This document shows, piece by piece, positions 16,370-25,308 of a DNA stretch of 64,000 nucleotides. How positions within the stretch are numbered: the first letter of the stretch is position 1; each line of letters starts with the position of its first letter. Both the position numbers and the translations under genes were made by a program. Source of the stretch: JAJRXC01 sp047639555 (GTDB lineage: Bacteria > Actinomycetota > Acidimicrobiia > Acidimicrobiales > Aldehydirespiratoraceae); NCBI GenBank assembly GCA_047639555.1, contig JBLIOE010000020.1, forward strand, positions 1 to 64,000, read 5' to 3'. The notes beneath the pieces are model-generated. The model saw only the letters and a list, made by a program, of their open reading frames with translations. It did not search any database and was not told the DNA's origin.

Positions 16370-18514
16370 ATGCGCGCAGCTGCTGCAACTAGCGACCACC
16401 ATACGCAGATGCAAGCCACTGGTTCTTTTCCTCGCCGCCAAGCAGCGACGCGTCGGTTCACGCTGGGGGCGCCGCGTGATTTCCGAGTTTCGAGCGCCGG
16501 CGACCGGGTGCTCTTCTTGCGTTCGGGTGGACCCGTCGACCCGGTGAACTCGTTATGGGAGTTCGATCCGGCGACCGCGGCCGAGCGACTCGTGGTAGAT
16601 GCCGCCGCCTTAGGAGTCGACGAAACCGACCTGCCACCGGAGGAACGGGCCCGACGTGAACGGGCTCGAGAGTCTGGCGGGGGCATCGTCGCCTTTGATG
16701 CCACTGCGGACCTCGCGGCGGCGGTGTTTGCGATCGGCGGGCAGTTGGCCCGGGCTGATGTTGCAACGGGGGTCGTCTCGATGTTGGCGGCCGCAGCCGG
16801 GGTATTCGATCCGCGGCTCTCGCCCGACGGGCAGCACGTGGGGTATGTCACGGGCGATGCTCTCCGCGCGATCGTTGATGGCGAAGACCGACTGATCGCG
16901 CAGGAAGCAGCGAGCACGGTTTCGTGGGGTTCGGCGGAGTTTGTTGCGGGCGAGGAGATGGGCCGTACCCGCGGCTACTGGTGGAGTCCGCAAAGTGACG
17001 CACTGCTGGTCGAGCGGGTGGACGTGGCTCCGGTCGAGGAGTGGTGGATCTCGGCGCCGGTGTCGCCGGCTGAGGCGCCGACCCCGGTGCGTTATCCCGC
17101 GGCAGGCACCGCGAACGCCCAGGTTTCTCTTGCCATCGTCTCGCTCGACGGCGACACTGCCCCGATCGACTGGCCAGCCGGCGGTTGGGAGTATCTCGCT
17201 TCGGCATCGTGGGACGACGATGGCATCTGGCTCACGATGCAGAGCCGAGATCAGCGCACCTTGGCGGTGTTCCAGGTCGACCCGAGCGATGGGTCGGTCT
17301 CTGAGATGCACCGCATCGAGGACGATCATTGGGTTGAGCTGATTCCTGGCACTCCGGCTCGACAGGGCGGCCGCCTGATCACGGTGGAGGACCGGGGCGC
17401 GGCTCGCCGTCTCTGTGTCGACGGCGAGGCAATCACCGGCGACGGTGTGCAGATCCGCCGGGTGATCTCGGTCTATGCCGACGGCGTGGTTGTCGCCGCG
17501 TCGCGAGAACCGACATCGGTCCACGTCGGTCGCGTTGGCTGGGACGGCACCATCGAGTGGGTGACGGAGGTGGCCGGCGTGCACGGCGCGGTGATCGGTG
17601 GGCCCACTCAGGTGCGGGTGTCGCGGAGCTTGGCGTTCGATGGGTCCCAGGTCTCGGTGGTGCGAGCCGGAGTCTCGATTGGGACGATCAACGATCACTC
17701 CGAACGGCCGGATGTCTCGCTCAATATGAAGATGCTGCGCTTGGGTGATCGCGAGTTGGCGGCGGCATTGCTCTTACCCAACGGCGTGGCCGATGACGCT
17801 CGGCTCCCGGTTCTGCTTGATCCCTATGGTGGCCCACATGCTCAGCGCGTCCAACAATCCCGGTCGCTCTTTCACGCGTCGCAGTGGTTTGCCGATCAAG
17901 GGTTCGCGGTGCTCGTCACTGATGGTCGCGGTACCCCCGGGCGAGGTCCGGCGTTCGAGCGGGCGGTCCGGGGCGACCTCGCGGCTCCGGTGCTGGACGA
18001 CCAGGTTGATGCCCTTCAGGCGGCGGCTGTGCTCGAGCCGCGGCTGGACCTCACTCGTGTTGCAATACGCGGCTGGTCCTTTGGTGGTTATCTCGCGGCG
18101 CTTGCTGTTCTGCGTCGTCCCGACGTGTTCCATGCCGCGGTTGCCGGAGCGCCGGTCACGGATTGGCGGCTTTACGACACGCACTACACCGAGCGCTACC
18201 TCGGCCATCCAGACACCGAGCCCGAGAACTATGAACGAACCGACCTCACGGTGGAGCCGGTATTGCTCGATCCGGCAATCCCGTTTCCACCACTCCTGTT
18301 GATCCATGGTCTGGCCGACGACAATGTTGTCGCTGCACACACTCTCAAACTGTCGCGGGCCCTGCTTGAAGCCGGCCGAGCACACACGGTCCTTCCGTTG
18401 TCGGGTGTCACCCACATGACGCCGCAAGAAGAGGTGGCAGAGAACCTCCTGTTGGTGCAACTCGTGTTCCTCCGCGAAGCCCTCGCCCAATCAGACGGGA
18501 ACAGCGATGAGTGA
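16370..18514 (+). CDS. S9 family prolyl oligopeptidase / dipeptidyl peptidase IV-like
   Basis: 714 aa. An N-terminal beta-propeller (about 40-450) is followed by an alpha/beta-hydrolase domain. The catalytic Ser lies in GWSFGG (near 568; the usual motif is GWSYGG), the Asp in HGLADDNV (near 644) and the His in GVTHMTP (near 681). A double-Glu DPP-IV signature is not obvious, so endopeptidase versus dipeptidase activity is uncertain. No signal peptide, so probably cytosolic. Two starts are possible: ATG 16370, or ATG 16409, which matches the usual N-terminus of relatives better. The 3' end overlaps the DUF1214 gene by eight bases. Confidence 0.85.
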   Translation: MRAAAATSDHHTQMQATGSFPRRQAATRRFTLGAPRDFRVSSAGDRVLFLRSGGPVDPVNSLWEFDPATAAERLVVDAAALGVDETDLPPEERARRERARESGGGIVAFDATADLAAAVFAIGGQLARADVATGVVSMLAAAAGVFDPRLSPDGQHVGYVTGDALRAIVDGEDRLIAQEAASTVSWGSAEFVAGEEMGRTRGYWWSPQSDALLVERVDVAPVEEWWISAPVSPAEAPTPVRYPAAGTANAQVSLAIVSLDGDTAPIDWPAGGWEYLASASWDDDGIWLTMQSRDQRTLAVFQVDPSDGSVSEMHRIEDDHWVELIPGTPARQGGRLITVEDRGAARRLCVDGEAITGDGVQIRRVISVYADGVVVAASREPTSVHVGRVGWDGTIEWVTEVAGVHGAVIGGPTQVRVSRSLAFDGSQVSVVRAGVSIGTINDHSERPDVSLNMKMLRLGDRELAAALLLPNGVADDARLPVLLDPYGGPHAQRVQQSRSLFHASQWFADQGFAVLVTDGRGTPGRGPAFERAVRGDLAAPVLDDQVDALQAAAVLEPRLDLTRVAIRGWSFGGYLAALAVLRRPDVFHAAVAGAPVTDWRLYDTHYTERYLGHPDTEPENYERTDLTVEPVLLDPAIPFPPLLLIHGLADDNVVAAHTLKLSRALLEAGRAHTVLPLSGVTHMTPQEEVAENLLLVQLVFLREALAQSDGNSDE

Positions 18515-19694
18515 GTTAGATGCGGCTCGAGCGGCGCGCCTTCATGACGGCCAAGCCTGGGATGACTTCTGCGACACCTTGAAGGCTGCCGGACACATTG
18601 CGCTCCGCGAAACACCCGACGGCAACGGTCAGGACCGGGTCGAAGGTTTCCGCTACATCATCCGGATGATCCTCATGGCGTCGTTCCGCGGGATCGAGCG
18701 CGTCACGCCCGGCACTGAGCCTTCCCGGGTCGGGATCATTCCTCCGCCGCTGAGTGGAGGCATCGGTGTGCAGTCGCCGAATCAGGATCACATCGTCCAG
18801 CCGGTCGACGCCCAGTATCGCTATCGGATCACCGGCACCGCCGGCGATGTCTATACCCACTTGTCGGCCTGGAGTCCGCCGATCCCCGAGAACGTCGGTG
18901 CGTTCTCGACCGGTGGCGATCCCGAGGGTTACCTCGAGACGTTCAATCCCAACATGGCGCTCACCCCGCACACCTCCGAGCTCGCGGAATTCGTCGCCGC
19001 CGACGGCACCGTTGATTTCATTCTTTCGGTTGAGCCGCCAAAAGACGGCAGTGCATGGATGTCGATGGCGTCCACCACTCGAGAGCTGATGGGTCGGGTT
19101 GTCTACGATGACCGCGCCACGCAGACCAAGCCCCGTCTCAAGATCCAATGCCTCGATGAACACGATCGGCCCCACACGCCCACACCGGAAGATATGTCGA
19201 CGCGGCTCGCCGTGAGCGGGCAGCTCGTTCTCGGGCTGCTCTCCGACTATGCGGGGTGGACACGAGATCTACTCACCCGCGAGAACGAGACCGAATTCAC
19301 CCGTGAGTGGTACGAGCGCATCGGCGGCTCACCCGACGACCGCCATTTCGAGTTCGGCTACTGGCGCGTGCCCGAAGGAATGGCGCTCGTGGTCGACTTC
19401 GAAGAACCCACCACACAGCACTGGAACTTCCAACTCTGTAACCACTGGATGGAGAACCTCGCGAACTATGCGACCGGCGAGGGCTACATCGACAAGGAGA
19501 ACGCGGTGCGCGATGGCAGCCGGGTTCGAATCGTCGTCGCCCACGCGGACCCGGGTGTTGCGAACTGGATCGAACCTCGCACCCACGATCACGGCGTGAT
19601 GGGGCTGCGGTTTGTGCGGCCCGGCATCGAGCCCGTCGTGCACACCAAGCTCGTGCCGGTTGCCGAAGTGGCCGGACTCGCTCCGCAAATTTGA
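18507..19694 (+). CDS. DUF1214 domain protein (paralogue 1)
   Basis: 395 aa. N-terminal helix AWDDFCDTLKAAGHIAL, then a central region and the C-terminal DUF1214 block with WNFQLCNHWMENL near 310 and RIVVAHADPG near 335. A second member lies at 33238-34323 with the same plan (WNFQVNNRWMESL, LVLAHRDPG). The family is abundant in actinobacteria and near steroid or lipid genes, but the role is unknown. Overlaps the S9 peptidase gene by eight bases, implying translational coupling. No signal peptide. Confidence 0.8.
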   Translation: MSELDAARAARLHDGQAWDDFCDTLKAAGHIALRETPDGNGQDRVEGFRYIIRMILMASFRGIERVTPGTEPSRVGIIPPPLSGGIGVQSPNQDHIVQPVDAQYRYRITGTAGDVYTHLSAWSPPIPENVGAFSTGGDPEGYLETFNPNMALTPHTSELAEFVAADGTVDFILSVEPPKDGSAWMSMASTTRELMGRVVYDDRATQTKPRLKIQCLDEHDRPHTPTPEDMSTRLAVSGQLVLGLLSDYAGWTRDLLTRENETEFTREWYERIGGSPDDRHFEFGYWRVPEGMALVVDFEEPTTQHWNFQLCNHWMENLANYATGEGYIDKENAVRDGSRVRIVVAHADPGVANWIEPRTHDHGVMGLRFVRPGIEPVVHTKLVPVAEVAGLAPQI

Positions 19695-19697
19695 GAA

Positions 19698-19717
19698 GGC
19701 ACCCCGTTGGGGGTGCC
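19698..19717 (+). terminator. Hairpin terminator after the DUF1214 gene
   Basis: An eight-base perfect stem GGCACCCC/GGGGTGCC with a GTTG loop starts four bases after the stop codon. There is no U-run, as usual for GC-rich actinobacteria. Confidence 0.6.
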
Positions 19718-19788
19718 GAAGAACTACCCAGTTGGTCCGGAATGACCCCTTGACCTGGGCCGCGAACTGGCGCAACATGTGGCGTCCG

Positions 19789-19823
19789 ACACACCTCGTC
19801 GTCCGCCGCGGCGGGGTGTGTTT
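19789..19823 (+). terminator. Second hairpin in the convergent DUF1214/tetR gap
   Basis: ACACACC (19789-19795) pairs with GGTGTGT (19815-19821), with an internal self-complementary CCGCCGCGGCGG, and is followed by TTCTC. It could stop transcription from either side of this 217-bp convergent gap, which holds no gene. Confidence 0.4.
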
Positions 19824-19911
19824 CTCACCGGGACCTTCGGGTGCCCGGGGATTGCGGGGCGGCGGGTGCGCACCCATGGGGGAGGAGGTGCGCTCCGCTG
19901 CCGCCGCTGCT

Positions 19912-20493
19912 TCAGGTGGACCAGCCGGCGATCAAGCCGCCCACAACGGTGTCGAGCAACGGGTCGACGGCGAGGCCGGGGGCCAGAGTGGCGACGGTGG
20001 CGACGCCGTGCACGGAGGCCCAGAGGGCGAGGCCGTACTCAAGTGGATCAGCGGGTCGAAGCTCGCCGGACTCGATGGCGAGCCCCAGGTTGTGGATCAT
20101 TGAATTGAAGACGGTGGTGGCGCCGTCGTGTTCGACATCGGCCTCGACGGCAATCTCGATCGCCTCGGGTCGGAACATGAACATCAGCGAGAAGAGCTCG
20201 GGCTCGTCGAGCGCGAAGTGCACGTAGCTGCGACTCGAGACCCAGATCATTTCGACGGGCGACTCGGGCTTTTCCTTCTGGAATCGTTCGTCGAGCGCGT
20301 CGTAGCCGACCTGCGCGCAGGCCCGCAGGAGTTGGTCGCGGCTCGTGAAGTGGGCATAGAGAGCGGGAGCGGTGACACCCAGCGATGTGGCCAATGCCCG
20401 CATCGAAAGCGCCTCGACTCCGCTTTCGCGAATGAGCGTGATCGAAGCGTCAACGATGCGTTCGGCGGTGAGCGGCGTCCGTATCTTGTTCAT
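19912..20493 (-). CDS. TetR/AcrR family transcriptional regulator
   Basis: 193 aa. An intact N-terminal HTH is seen: IVDASITLIRESGVEALSMRALATSLGVTAPALYAHFTSRDQLL (residues 13-56, quoted in parts: IVDASITLI, ALATSLGVTAPALYAHF). The C-terminal half resembles the TetR_C/WHG ligand-binding type. It is the last gene of the LivK-LivHM operon and its start overlaps the permease stop as ATGA, so it is probably autoregulated with the transporter. Palindromes at 23892-23904 and 28720-28732 upstream of the other Liv genes are candidate operators. Confidence 0.85.
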   Translation of the reverse strand: MNKIRTPLTAERIVDASITLIRESGVEALSMRALATSLGVTAPALYAHFTSRDQLLRACAQVGYDALDERFQKEKPESPVEMIWVSSRSYVHFALDEPELFSLMFMFRPEAIEIAVEADVEHDGATTVFNSMIHNLGLAIESGELRPADPLEYGLALWASVHGVATVATLAPGLAVDPLLDTVVGGLIAGWST

Positions 20494-22445
20494 GGTGTCT
20501 TTGCCTTCTGCGCTCGTTTGATCGCCCGGGCGGAAGTTCCGATGCCGCCGGAGGGGAGCTTGATGGCCGCAATGATCAGGAAGAGGCCACTGATCGCGAA
20601 CTGATATTGGGACGCGTCGTCGTTCATCTGGTCCATGCCCACGGTGAGCAAGCCTTCTTCGGTGAGAACGCCGGCGAGGAGCGCGGCGGCGGGCGCGGCG
20701 ATGCCCGCGAGGTAGGTCATTGCCACCAGAACCAGCGACTTGATGGCGCCGAACGACGTGGTGGAGACGATGTTGTGTTGATAGGCGGTGAGGGTGCCGG
20801 CGATGCCGGCGAGGAACGCCGCAACGGCGTTGGCCGACAGCTTCACTCGCGGGGCCGAGATGCCGATTGCTTCGGCGGCCCGCTCATTGGCTCGAACGGC
20901 GAGCCATTGACGCCCGGTTGAACTCCGTCGAAGGTTCACCACGACATACATCGCGAACAGCAGGGCGAACAGGCAGAGAATGCCGAACTCCTTGCGGGGG
21001 AAATTCGCCCCACTGGCAGTGATCTGCAGATCGAGGCCGAGGACGGCCGGGGCATCGGGTCGAGAACCTTCGATGCCGCCCGTGAGCCAATCCCACTTGA
21101 ACAGCAACTGCTCGACCGCAACTGCGGCAGCGAGCGATGCGATCGCCAGGGTGAGCCCTCGCACCCGGATGGCGGGAAGCCCGGCCAGCGTGCCGACGAT
21201 CACCGCGACCAGAGTGCCAAGAATCGGAGTCCACGGGAAGCCCAGGCCCAGGAGGTCGCCAGCTTTCACCATACTGAAGGCCGCAGTGCCCGCGAGGGCG
21301 AAGGTGGCAAGCGAGATCTGGCCAACGAAGCCCGTCAACGCGATCACCGAGAGGGCCATCACGCCCGAGATCGCCGACAAAATGATGGCCTGGCGCCATT
21401 CGCTCCCGAGCGTGAACAGGCCGACAACGCCGAGCGCGACGACGATGATCGTGACCCACATTGTTCGGGTGGGATCGGGAGCGCTCGGCAGCCGAGGCAT
21501 CTGGAGATCGCCTCGGCCGACGATCCGATCGCTGCGCAATGTCAGGGCGAGAAGCACGAGTAGGAACGGAAGACCTTCGGCCAGGCCGAGCCCGTTCAGG
21601 CTGTCCCATTCGGATTGGGCCGCCTGAATCTCGGACTGCAACATGCCGATCCCAAGGCCCGCCGCGGCGGCAATGCCGATCGAAGAGAATCGGGCGAGAA
21701 GTGCCGCACCGAGCGCGGGAACAACCAAGAGTGCGGTCGTTGCCGGGTTGAGATTGTTGAGAATCGGTGCGGCCAAGATCATGGCGCCGCCTGCCACCAG
21801 TGTGGCGAGCATCCAGTTCAGAGCGCTGATCTTGTCGGCCGAGATGCCCAAGAGCACCGCGCCGTTCTCGTTCTCCGCATTGGCTCGTGTGGCCAGTCCG
21901 AAGTTTGTGAACTTGCTCAACGCGGCAATAACGGTCGCCGCGATCACGACGATGGCGGCCAGTAGATAACGATCGGCCGGAATAAACGTGCCACCGAACT
22001 CAACGATCCCGTTGGGGAGTGGACCGTCGATCGTCGGGGCGTCGGCGAAACGGACGTCCATGACACCGATGAGATAAATCATCAAGCCCAGGGAAGCGAC
22101 GATGCGGGCCAGTGGCGGAGCGCTGCGCAGCGGCCGGAAGATCAGCCAATAGGTTGCCAGCCCGACCAGCGCCGAGATCACGAGCGTGACGAGCAGCGCG
22201 CTGATCATGGTCGGCCGGTCGAGCAGGTGGAACCGGGCCGGCACAAACGGCAGCAACAGTGGTTGAACGACGTCGCCGCTCTGACGGAACTCGTAGTAAA
22301 AGAGCGCCAGGTAGGCGCCGAGGGCCGCGTGGGCAAAGTTGATGACGTTGCTGGCGCGATGGGTGACAACAACACCAACGGCGAGCGCGGCGATGACCCC
22401 GCCGACGCCGAGCCCAAGGAGCAGGTTGGAGATGAAAGTTGTCAC
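20490..22445 (-). CDS. Fused LivH-LivM branched-chain amino acid-type ABC permease
   Basis: 651 aa. The first half (1-290) is LivH-like, with VTHRASNVINFAHAALGAYLA at the N-terminus. The second half (about 310-640) is LivM-like, with LTGFVGQISLATFALAGTAAFS and LAVRANERAAEAIGISAPRVKL, the coupling EAA-like loop. Fusion puts both membrane subunits in one chain of about 16 helices. It works with LivK (22461-23846) and probably with LivG/LivF at 27247-28706. HAAT family; substrates may be amino acids, amides or aromatic/short-chain acids. Confidence 0.9.
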   Translation of the reverse strand: MTTFISNLLLGLGVGGVIAALAVGVVVTHRASNVINFAHAALGAYLALFYYEFRQSGDVVQPLLLPFVPARFHLLDRPTMISALLVTLVISALVGLATYWLIFRPLRSAPPLARIVASLGLMIYLIGVMDVRFADAPTIDGPLPNGIVEFGGTFIPADRYLLAAIVVIAATVIAALSKFTNFGLATRANAENENGAVLLGISADKISALNWMLATLVAGGAMILAAPILNNLNPATTALLVVPALGAALLARFSSIGIAAAAGLGIGMLQSEIQAAQSEWDSLNGLGLAEGLPFLLVLLALTLRSDRIVGRGDLQMPRLPSAPDPTRTMWVTIIVVALGVVGLFTLGSEWRQAIILSAISGVMALSVIALTGFVGQISLATFALAGTAAFSMVKAGDLLGLGFPWTPILGTLVAVIVGTLAGLPAIRVRGLTLAIASLAAAVAVEQLLFKWDWLTGGIEGSRPDAPAVLGLDLQITASGANFPRKEFGILCLFALLFAMYVVVNLRRSSTGRQWLAVRANERAAEAIGISAPRVKLSANAVAAFLAGIAGTLTAYQHNIVSTTSFGAIKSLVLVAMTYLAGIAAPAAALLAGVLTEEGLLTVGMDQMNDDASQYQFAISGLFLIIAAIKLPSGGIGTSARAIKRAQKAKTP

Positions 22446-22460
22446 AGCGCGAGCGACGAC

Positions 22461-23846
22461 TTACTCGGCGAAGGCAGCTTCGAAGAGGGCAACGGTGTCG
22501 ATCCAGTCGGTGATGAACTCGAGATCGTCCTGGGAAGATCCGTTGATCGTCATGAGTGTCTGCTGGGGTGCACACAGCGACGGCAGACCGGGCACCTGGT
22601 TGCCGTCACAGGTGTAGTTGTGGCCCCAGAAGCTCTCGCGATCCACGGAGTTCTGCAACGCATCGACGACGCCCTCGCTCGTAATGTTGTCGGCGCCGAG
22701 TTCGATCAGGATTGCGTAGAGGTTCATCATTCCGCGGAAGGCAACGGTGCCCGCCGCTTGTGCGTTGCCATTGTTGTATTCGTTCGATGCGAAGTCGAAG
22801 ATTTGCCCCTCGACATCGTCGGTGTCGGGCGGACCTTCGCTATTGAAGACCACACCGATGTTGGCGCCGTCGGCCTCGGCAATGATTTCTTCGGCCGCAC
22901 ACGCCCCGAACATGTAGAGGGTGCCTTCGAAGCCAAGATCGCGGAAGCCTTGCATCACGGGGACGCAGGCGGCATCGGCGGCATTGATGACGACCGCATC
23001 AGCCCCGAACGACTTTGCGTCGTTCAGCACTCGGGTGTAGTCGGCGCCGAACAATGGGAAGGCGTTGAGTCGCACTTCCATGCCCAGGCTCTCCGCGACG
23101 CGAGCGCCGTATTCTTCGGCGGCAACCGCAAACGATTCGAAGTCGCCGTAGGCGATGAAGGCCTTCTCGTAACCCTGGTCGGAGGCGTGCTGCATCATGG
23201 CCGCCATGCCGCCGGCGGTTCCGCCGGAGAAGGCGAACGAGGAGGGGCTACGCTGCTCGGCGAGTCCTGCGGGGATGCCGCCGACGATCGGGAGACCGTT
23301 CTGTTCGAGGACGGGAAGGGCGCCGGAGGCGAGAACGTCGAGGCCGCCGACAAGGGCGACTACTTCTTTGAGCACGAGTTCCTGGGCGCAACCCTGGGAG
23401 CTTTCGACGCTGAAGTTCGTTGCGCACGGGAAGAGCTGGATCGGACGACCCTCGACACCGCCGAGTTCGGCGTTGATGAAGTTGACGGCGGCGTCGGCGG
23501 CGAAGCGGAGCTCGGGAAAGGAGCCCGCTGGTGAGTCTTCCTGGTTGATGATGCCGATCTTGATCGGCTCGAGCGTGGCGTCGGCTTCGACCGGGAGATC
23601 AGGGATCGTGCCGAGGAACCACTCTTCGCCCGCGAGGCGTTCGACGATCGAGGTGCCGTCGCCCTCGGGAACGGACTCGACCGGGTCCGGCGTGTCAGGC
23701 GTCGTGTCGTCGGTCGGCGTCGCCGTGGTGGTTGTGGAGGCGGAGTCGGTGGTTTCGGTTGCCGGTTCGCTGCAGGCGGCCGCGAACAGGGCAAGGATGC
23801 CGAGACTCACCAACAGACGGTTACGTGCAGCTTTGGCCAACGACAT
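22461..23846 (-). CDS. LivK-like substrate-binding lipoprotein
   Basis: 461 aa. The signal peptide ends in lipobox LFAAAC (Cys25), followed by a Thr/Pro-rich linker and then a type 1 periplasmic-binding fold starting IKIGIINQEDSPAG. It should be lipid-anchored outside the membrane and deliver ligand to the LivHM permease 15 bp downstream. A GGGGG ribosome-binding site precedes the ATG. The gene is transcribed divergently from the carotenoid oxygenase, with a TTAACA/TGTTAA palindrome between them. The ligand is unknown; a terpenoid or aromatic acid is conceivable from context. Confidence 0.88.
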   Translation of the reverse strand: MSLAKAARNRLLVSLGILALFAAACSEPATETTDSASTTTTATPTDDTTPDTPDPVESVPEGDGTSIVERLAGEEWFLGTIPDLPVEADATLEPIKIGIINQEDSPAGSFPELRFAADAAVNFINAELGGVEGRPIQLFPCATNFSVESSQGCAQELVLKEVVALVGGLDVLASGALPVLEQNGLPIVGGIPAGLAEQRSPSSFAFSGGTAGGMAAMMQHASDQGYEKAFIAYGDFESFAVAAEEYGARVAESLGMEVRLNAFPLFGADYTRVLNDAKSFGADAVVINAADAACVPVMQGFRDLGFEGTLYMFGACAAEEIIAEADGANIGVVFNSEGPPDTDDVEGQIFDFASNEYNNGNAQAAGTVAFRGMMNLYAILIELGADNITSEGVVDALQNSVDRESFWGHNYTCDGNQVPGLPSLCAPQQTLMTINGSSQDDLEFITDWIDTVALFEAAFAE

Positions 23847-23891
23847 TTGAATTCCCCCACGGTTCAGTCACGGACGATAGTCCGCGTCGAC

Positions 23892-23904
23892 TTAACAGTG
23901 TTAA
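23892..23904. promoter_or_regulatory. Palindromic operator TTAACA-g-TGTTAA
   Basis: Perfect six-base arms around one central base, in the 118-bp gap between divergent livK and carotenoid oxygenase genes. Size and symmetry fit a TetR-type operator. The TetR encoded at the end of the livK operon is the natural candidate. Confidence 0.55.
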
Positions 23905-23964
23905 CCCAGTGAGGTATGTTTCGACAAGCGCTTCTTTGCGCCGCACCGAAACCGGGGGACATTT

Positions 23965-25308
23965 ATGACTACGACCGAGGCAAACACCACTGAATCTGGC
24001 ACCGAGCTGCCGTGGCACCTGCAGGGCAACTACGGCCCGATCAAGGAGGAGCTGAGCGTCCACGACCTCAAGGTCGAAGGCGAGATCCCCGCCGAGATCG
24101 ACGGCGTCTACATGCGCAACGGGTTCAACCCGATCAGCGGATTTAGCGATCACTGGTTCTTCGGTGACGGCATGGTCCACGCGGTCGACATTCGCGACGG
24201 CAAGGCCTCGATCCACAACCGTTACGTGCGCACACCAGCGCTCGAAGGCGGCGCCGACGGCATGTCGATGGACCCGGCGAACTCGCCGGCCAACACCAAC
24301 ATCGTGTCGCACGCGGGCCGTCTCTTCGCCGTGAACGAGGGCTTTGCTCCGTATGAGATGGACCATGATCTCAACACCATCGGGATGGAGAACTTCGATG
24401 GGCAGATCGTTGGACCCTTTACCGCGCACCCCAAGATCTGCCCGGTGACCGGCGAAATGTTGGCCTTTGGTTACAGCGTCGTTGGGCCCGAGTTCCTTCG
24501 CTACTACCGATTTGATGCGGCGGGCACGCTGGTGCAGGCCGAGCCGATCACACTCCCCTCCGGCGTGATGATGCACGACTTCAACATCACGCGAAACCAT
24601 GTCGTCTGGATGGATCTCCCGGTCTGTTTCAGCCTCGACAAGGCCATCGCGGGCGAAGCCCCGTTTGGTTGGAATCCCGACAACGGATCTCGTCTTGGCG
24701 TCATGCCGCGCAACGGCGGCGATGCCGACGTCCGCTGGTTCGACGTTGAGCCGGGCTACGTCCTGCATCCGGTGAACTCCTGGGAAGAGGGCGACAAGAT
24801 CGTGATGGTCGTTTGCCGCCTCGACACGTTCATGGACGGTGGCTTCGACGACATCTCGGGCAAGGCCGAACTCTGGCGCTGGACCATCGACCTCGCGGCC
24901 GGCACCGTCAAGGAAGAACATCTCGACGACCGCAAGTCCGACTTCCCTCGCATCAATGATCGCCTCGTCGGGTTACCGGCTCGCTTCGGCTACACCCAGC
25001 AGCTCGGTCACACCGCCGACAACCCGTCGATGGGCCAGGAGCTCTACAAGTACGACCTTCAGACCGGCATCCCCGAGGTCCACCGGCTCGGCAACGTCAA
25101 CGGCGGCGAGCCGGTCTTCGTGCCTCGTGGCAAAGACGGTGCCGAAGACGACGGCTGGATCGTGCTCTTTGGCCACGATCTCGACACCGACGTCAGCGAG
25201 TTCCGCATCATCGATGCCCAGGACTTCAGTGGTCCACCCGTCGCTCGGGTGTTCTCTCCGCAGCGGGTGCCCTACGGCGCCCACGGCAACTGGATGCCCC
25301 GCGGCTGA
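23965..25308 (+). CDS. Carotenoid/lignostilbene cleavage oxygenase (RPE65 family)
   Basis: 447 aa. The four iron-binding histidines of this seven-bladed propeller family can be placed at His155 (TAHPK), His204 (MMHDF), His268 (VLHPV) and His440 (YGAHGNW). GDGMVHAV near 68-75 is also typical. These Fe(II) enzymes cut a C=C bond of apocarotenoids or stilbenes with O2. It starts with a GGGGGA site before ATG 23965, and the stop overlaps the acyl-CoA ligase start (TGATG). The pairing suggests the cleavage product is oxidised and activated with CoA. Confidence 0.9.
   Translation: MTTTEANTTESGTELPWHLQGNYGPIKEELSVHDLKVEGEIPAEIDGVYMRNGFNPISGFSDHWFFGDGMVHAVDIRDGKASIHNRYVRTPALEGGADGMSMDPANSPANTNIVSHAGRLFAVNEGFAPYEMDHDLNTIGMENFDGQIVGPFTAHPKICPVTGEMLAFGYSVVGPEFLRYYRFDAAGTLVQAEPITLPSGVMMHDFNITRNHVVWMDLPVCFSLDKAIAGEAPFGWNPDNGSRLGVMPRNGGDADVRWFDVEPGYVLHPVNSWEEGDKIVMVVCRLDTFMDGGFDDISGKAELWRWTIDLAAGTVKEEHLDDRKSDFPRINDRLVGLPARFGYTQQLGHTADNPSMGQELYKYDLQTGIPEVHRLGNVNGGEPVFVPRGKDGAEDDGWIVLFGHDLDTDVSEFRIIDAQDFSGPPVARVFSPQRVPYGAHGNWMPRG

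Noticed and set aside
22227..23534. Long plus-strand open frame opposite the LivK/LivHM genes
   Set aside because: An antisense shadow of high-GC coding sequence, with low-complexity Gly/Glu/Asp composition and no domain.
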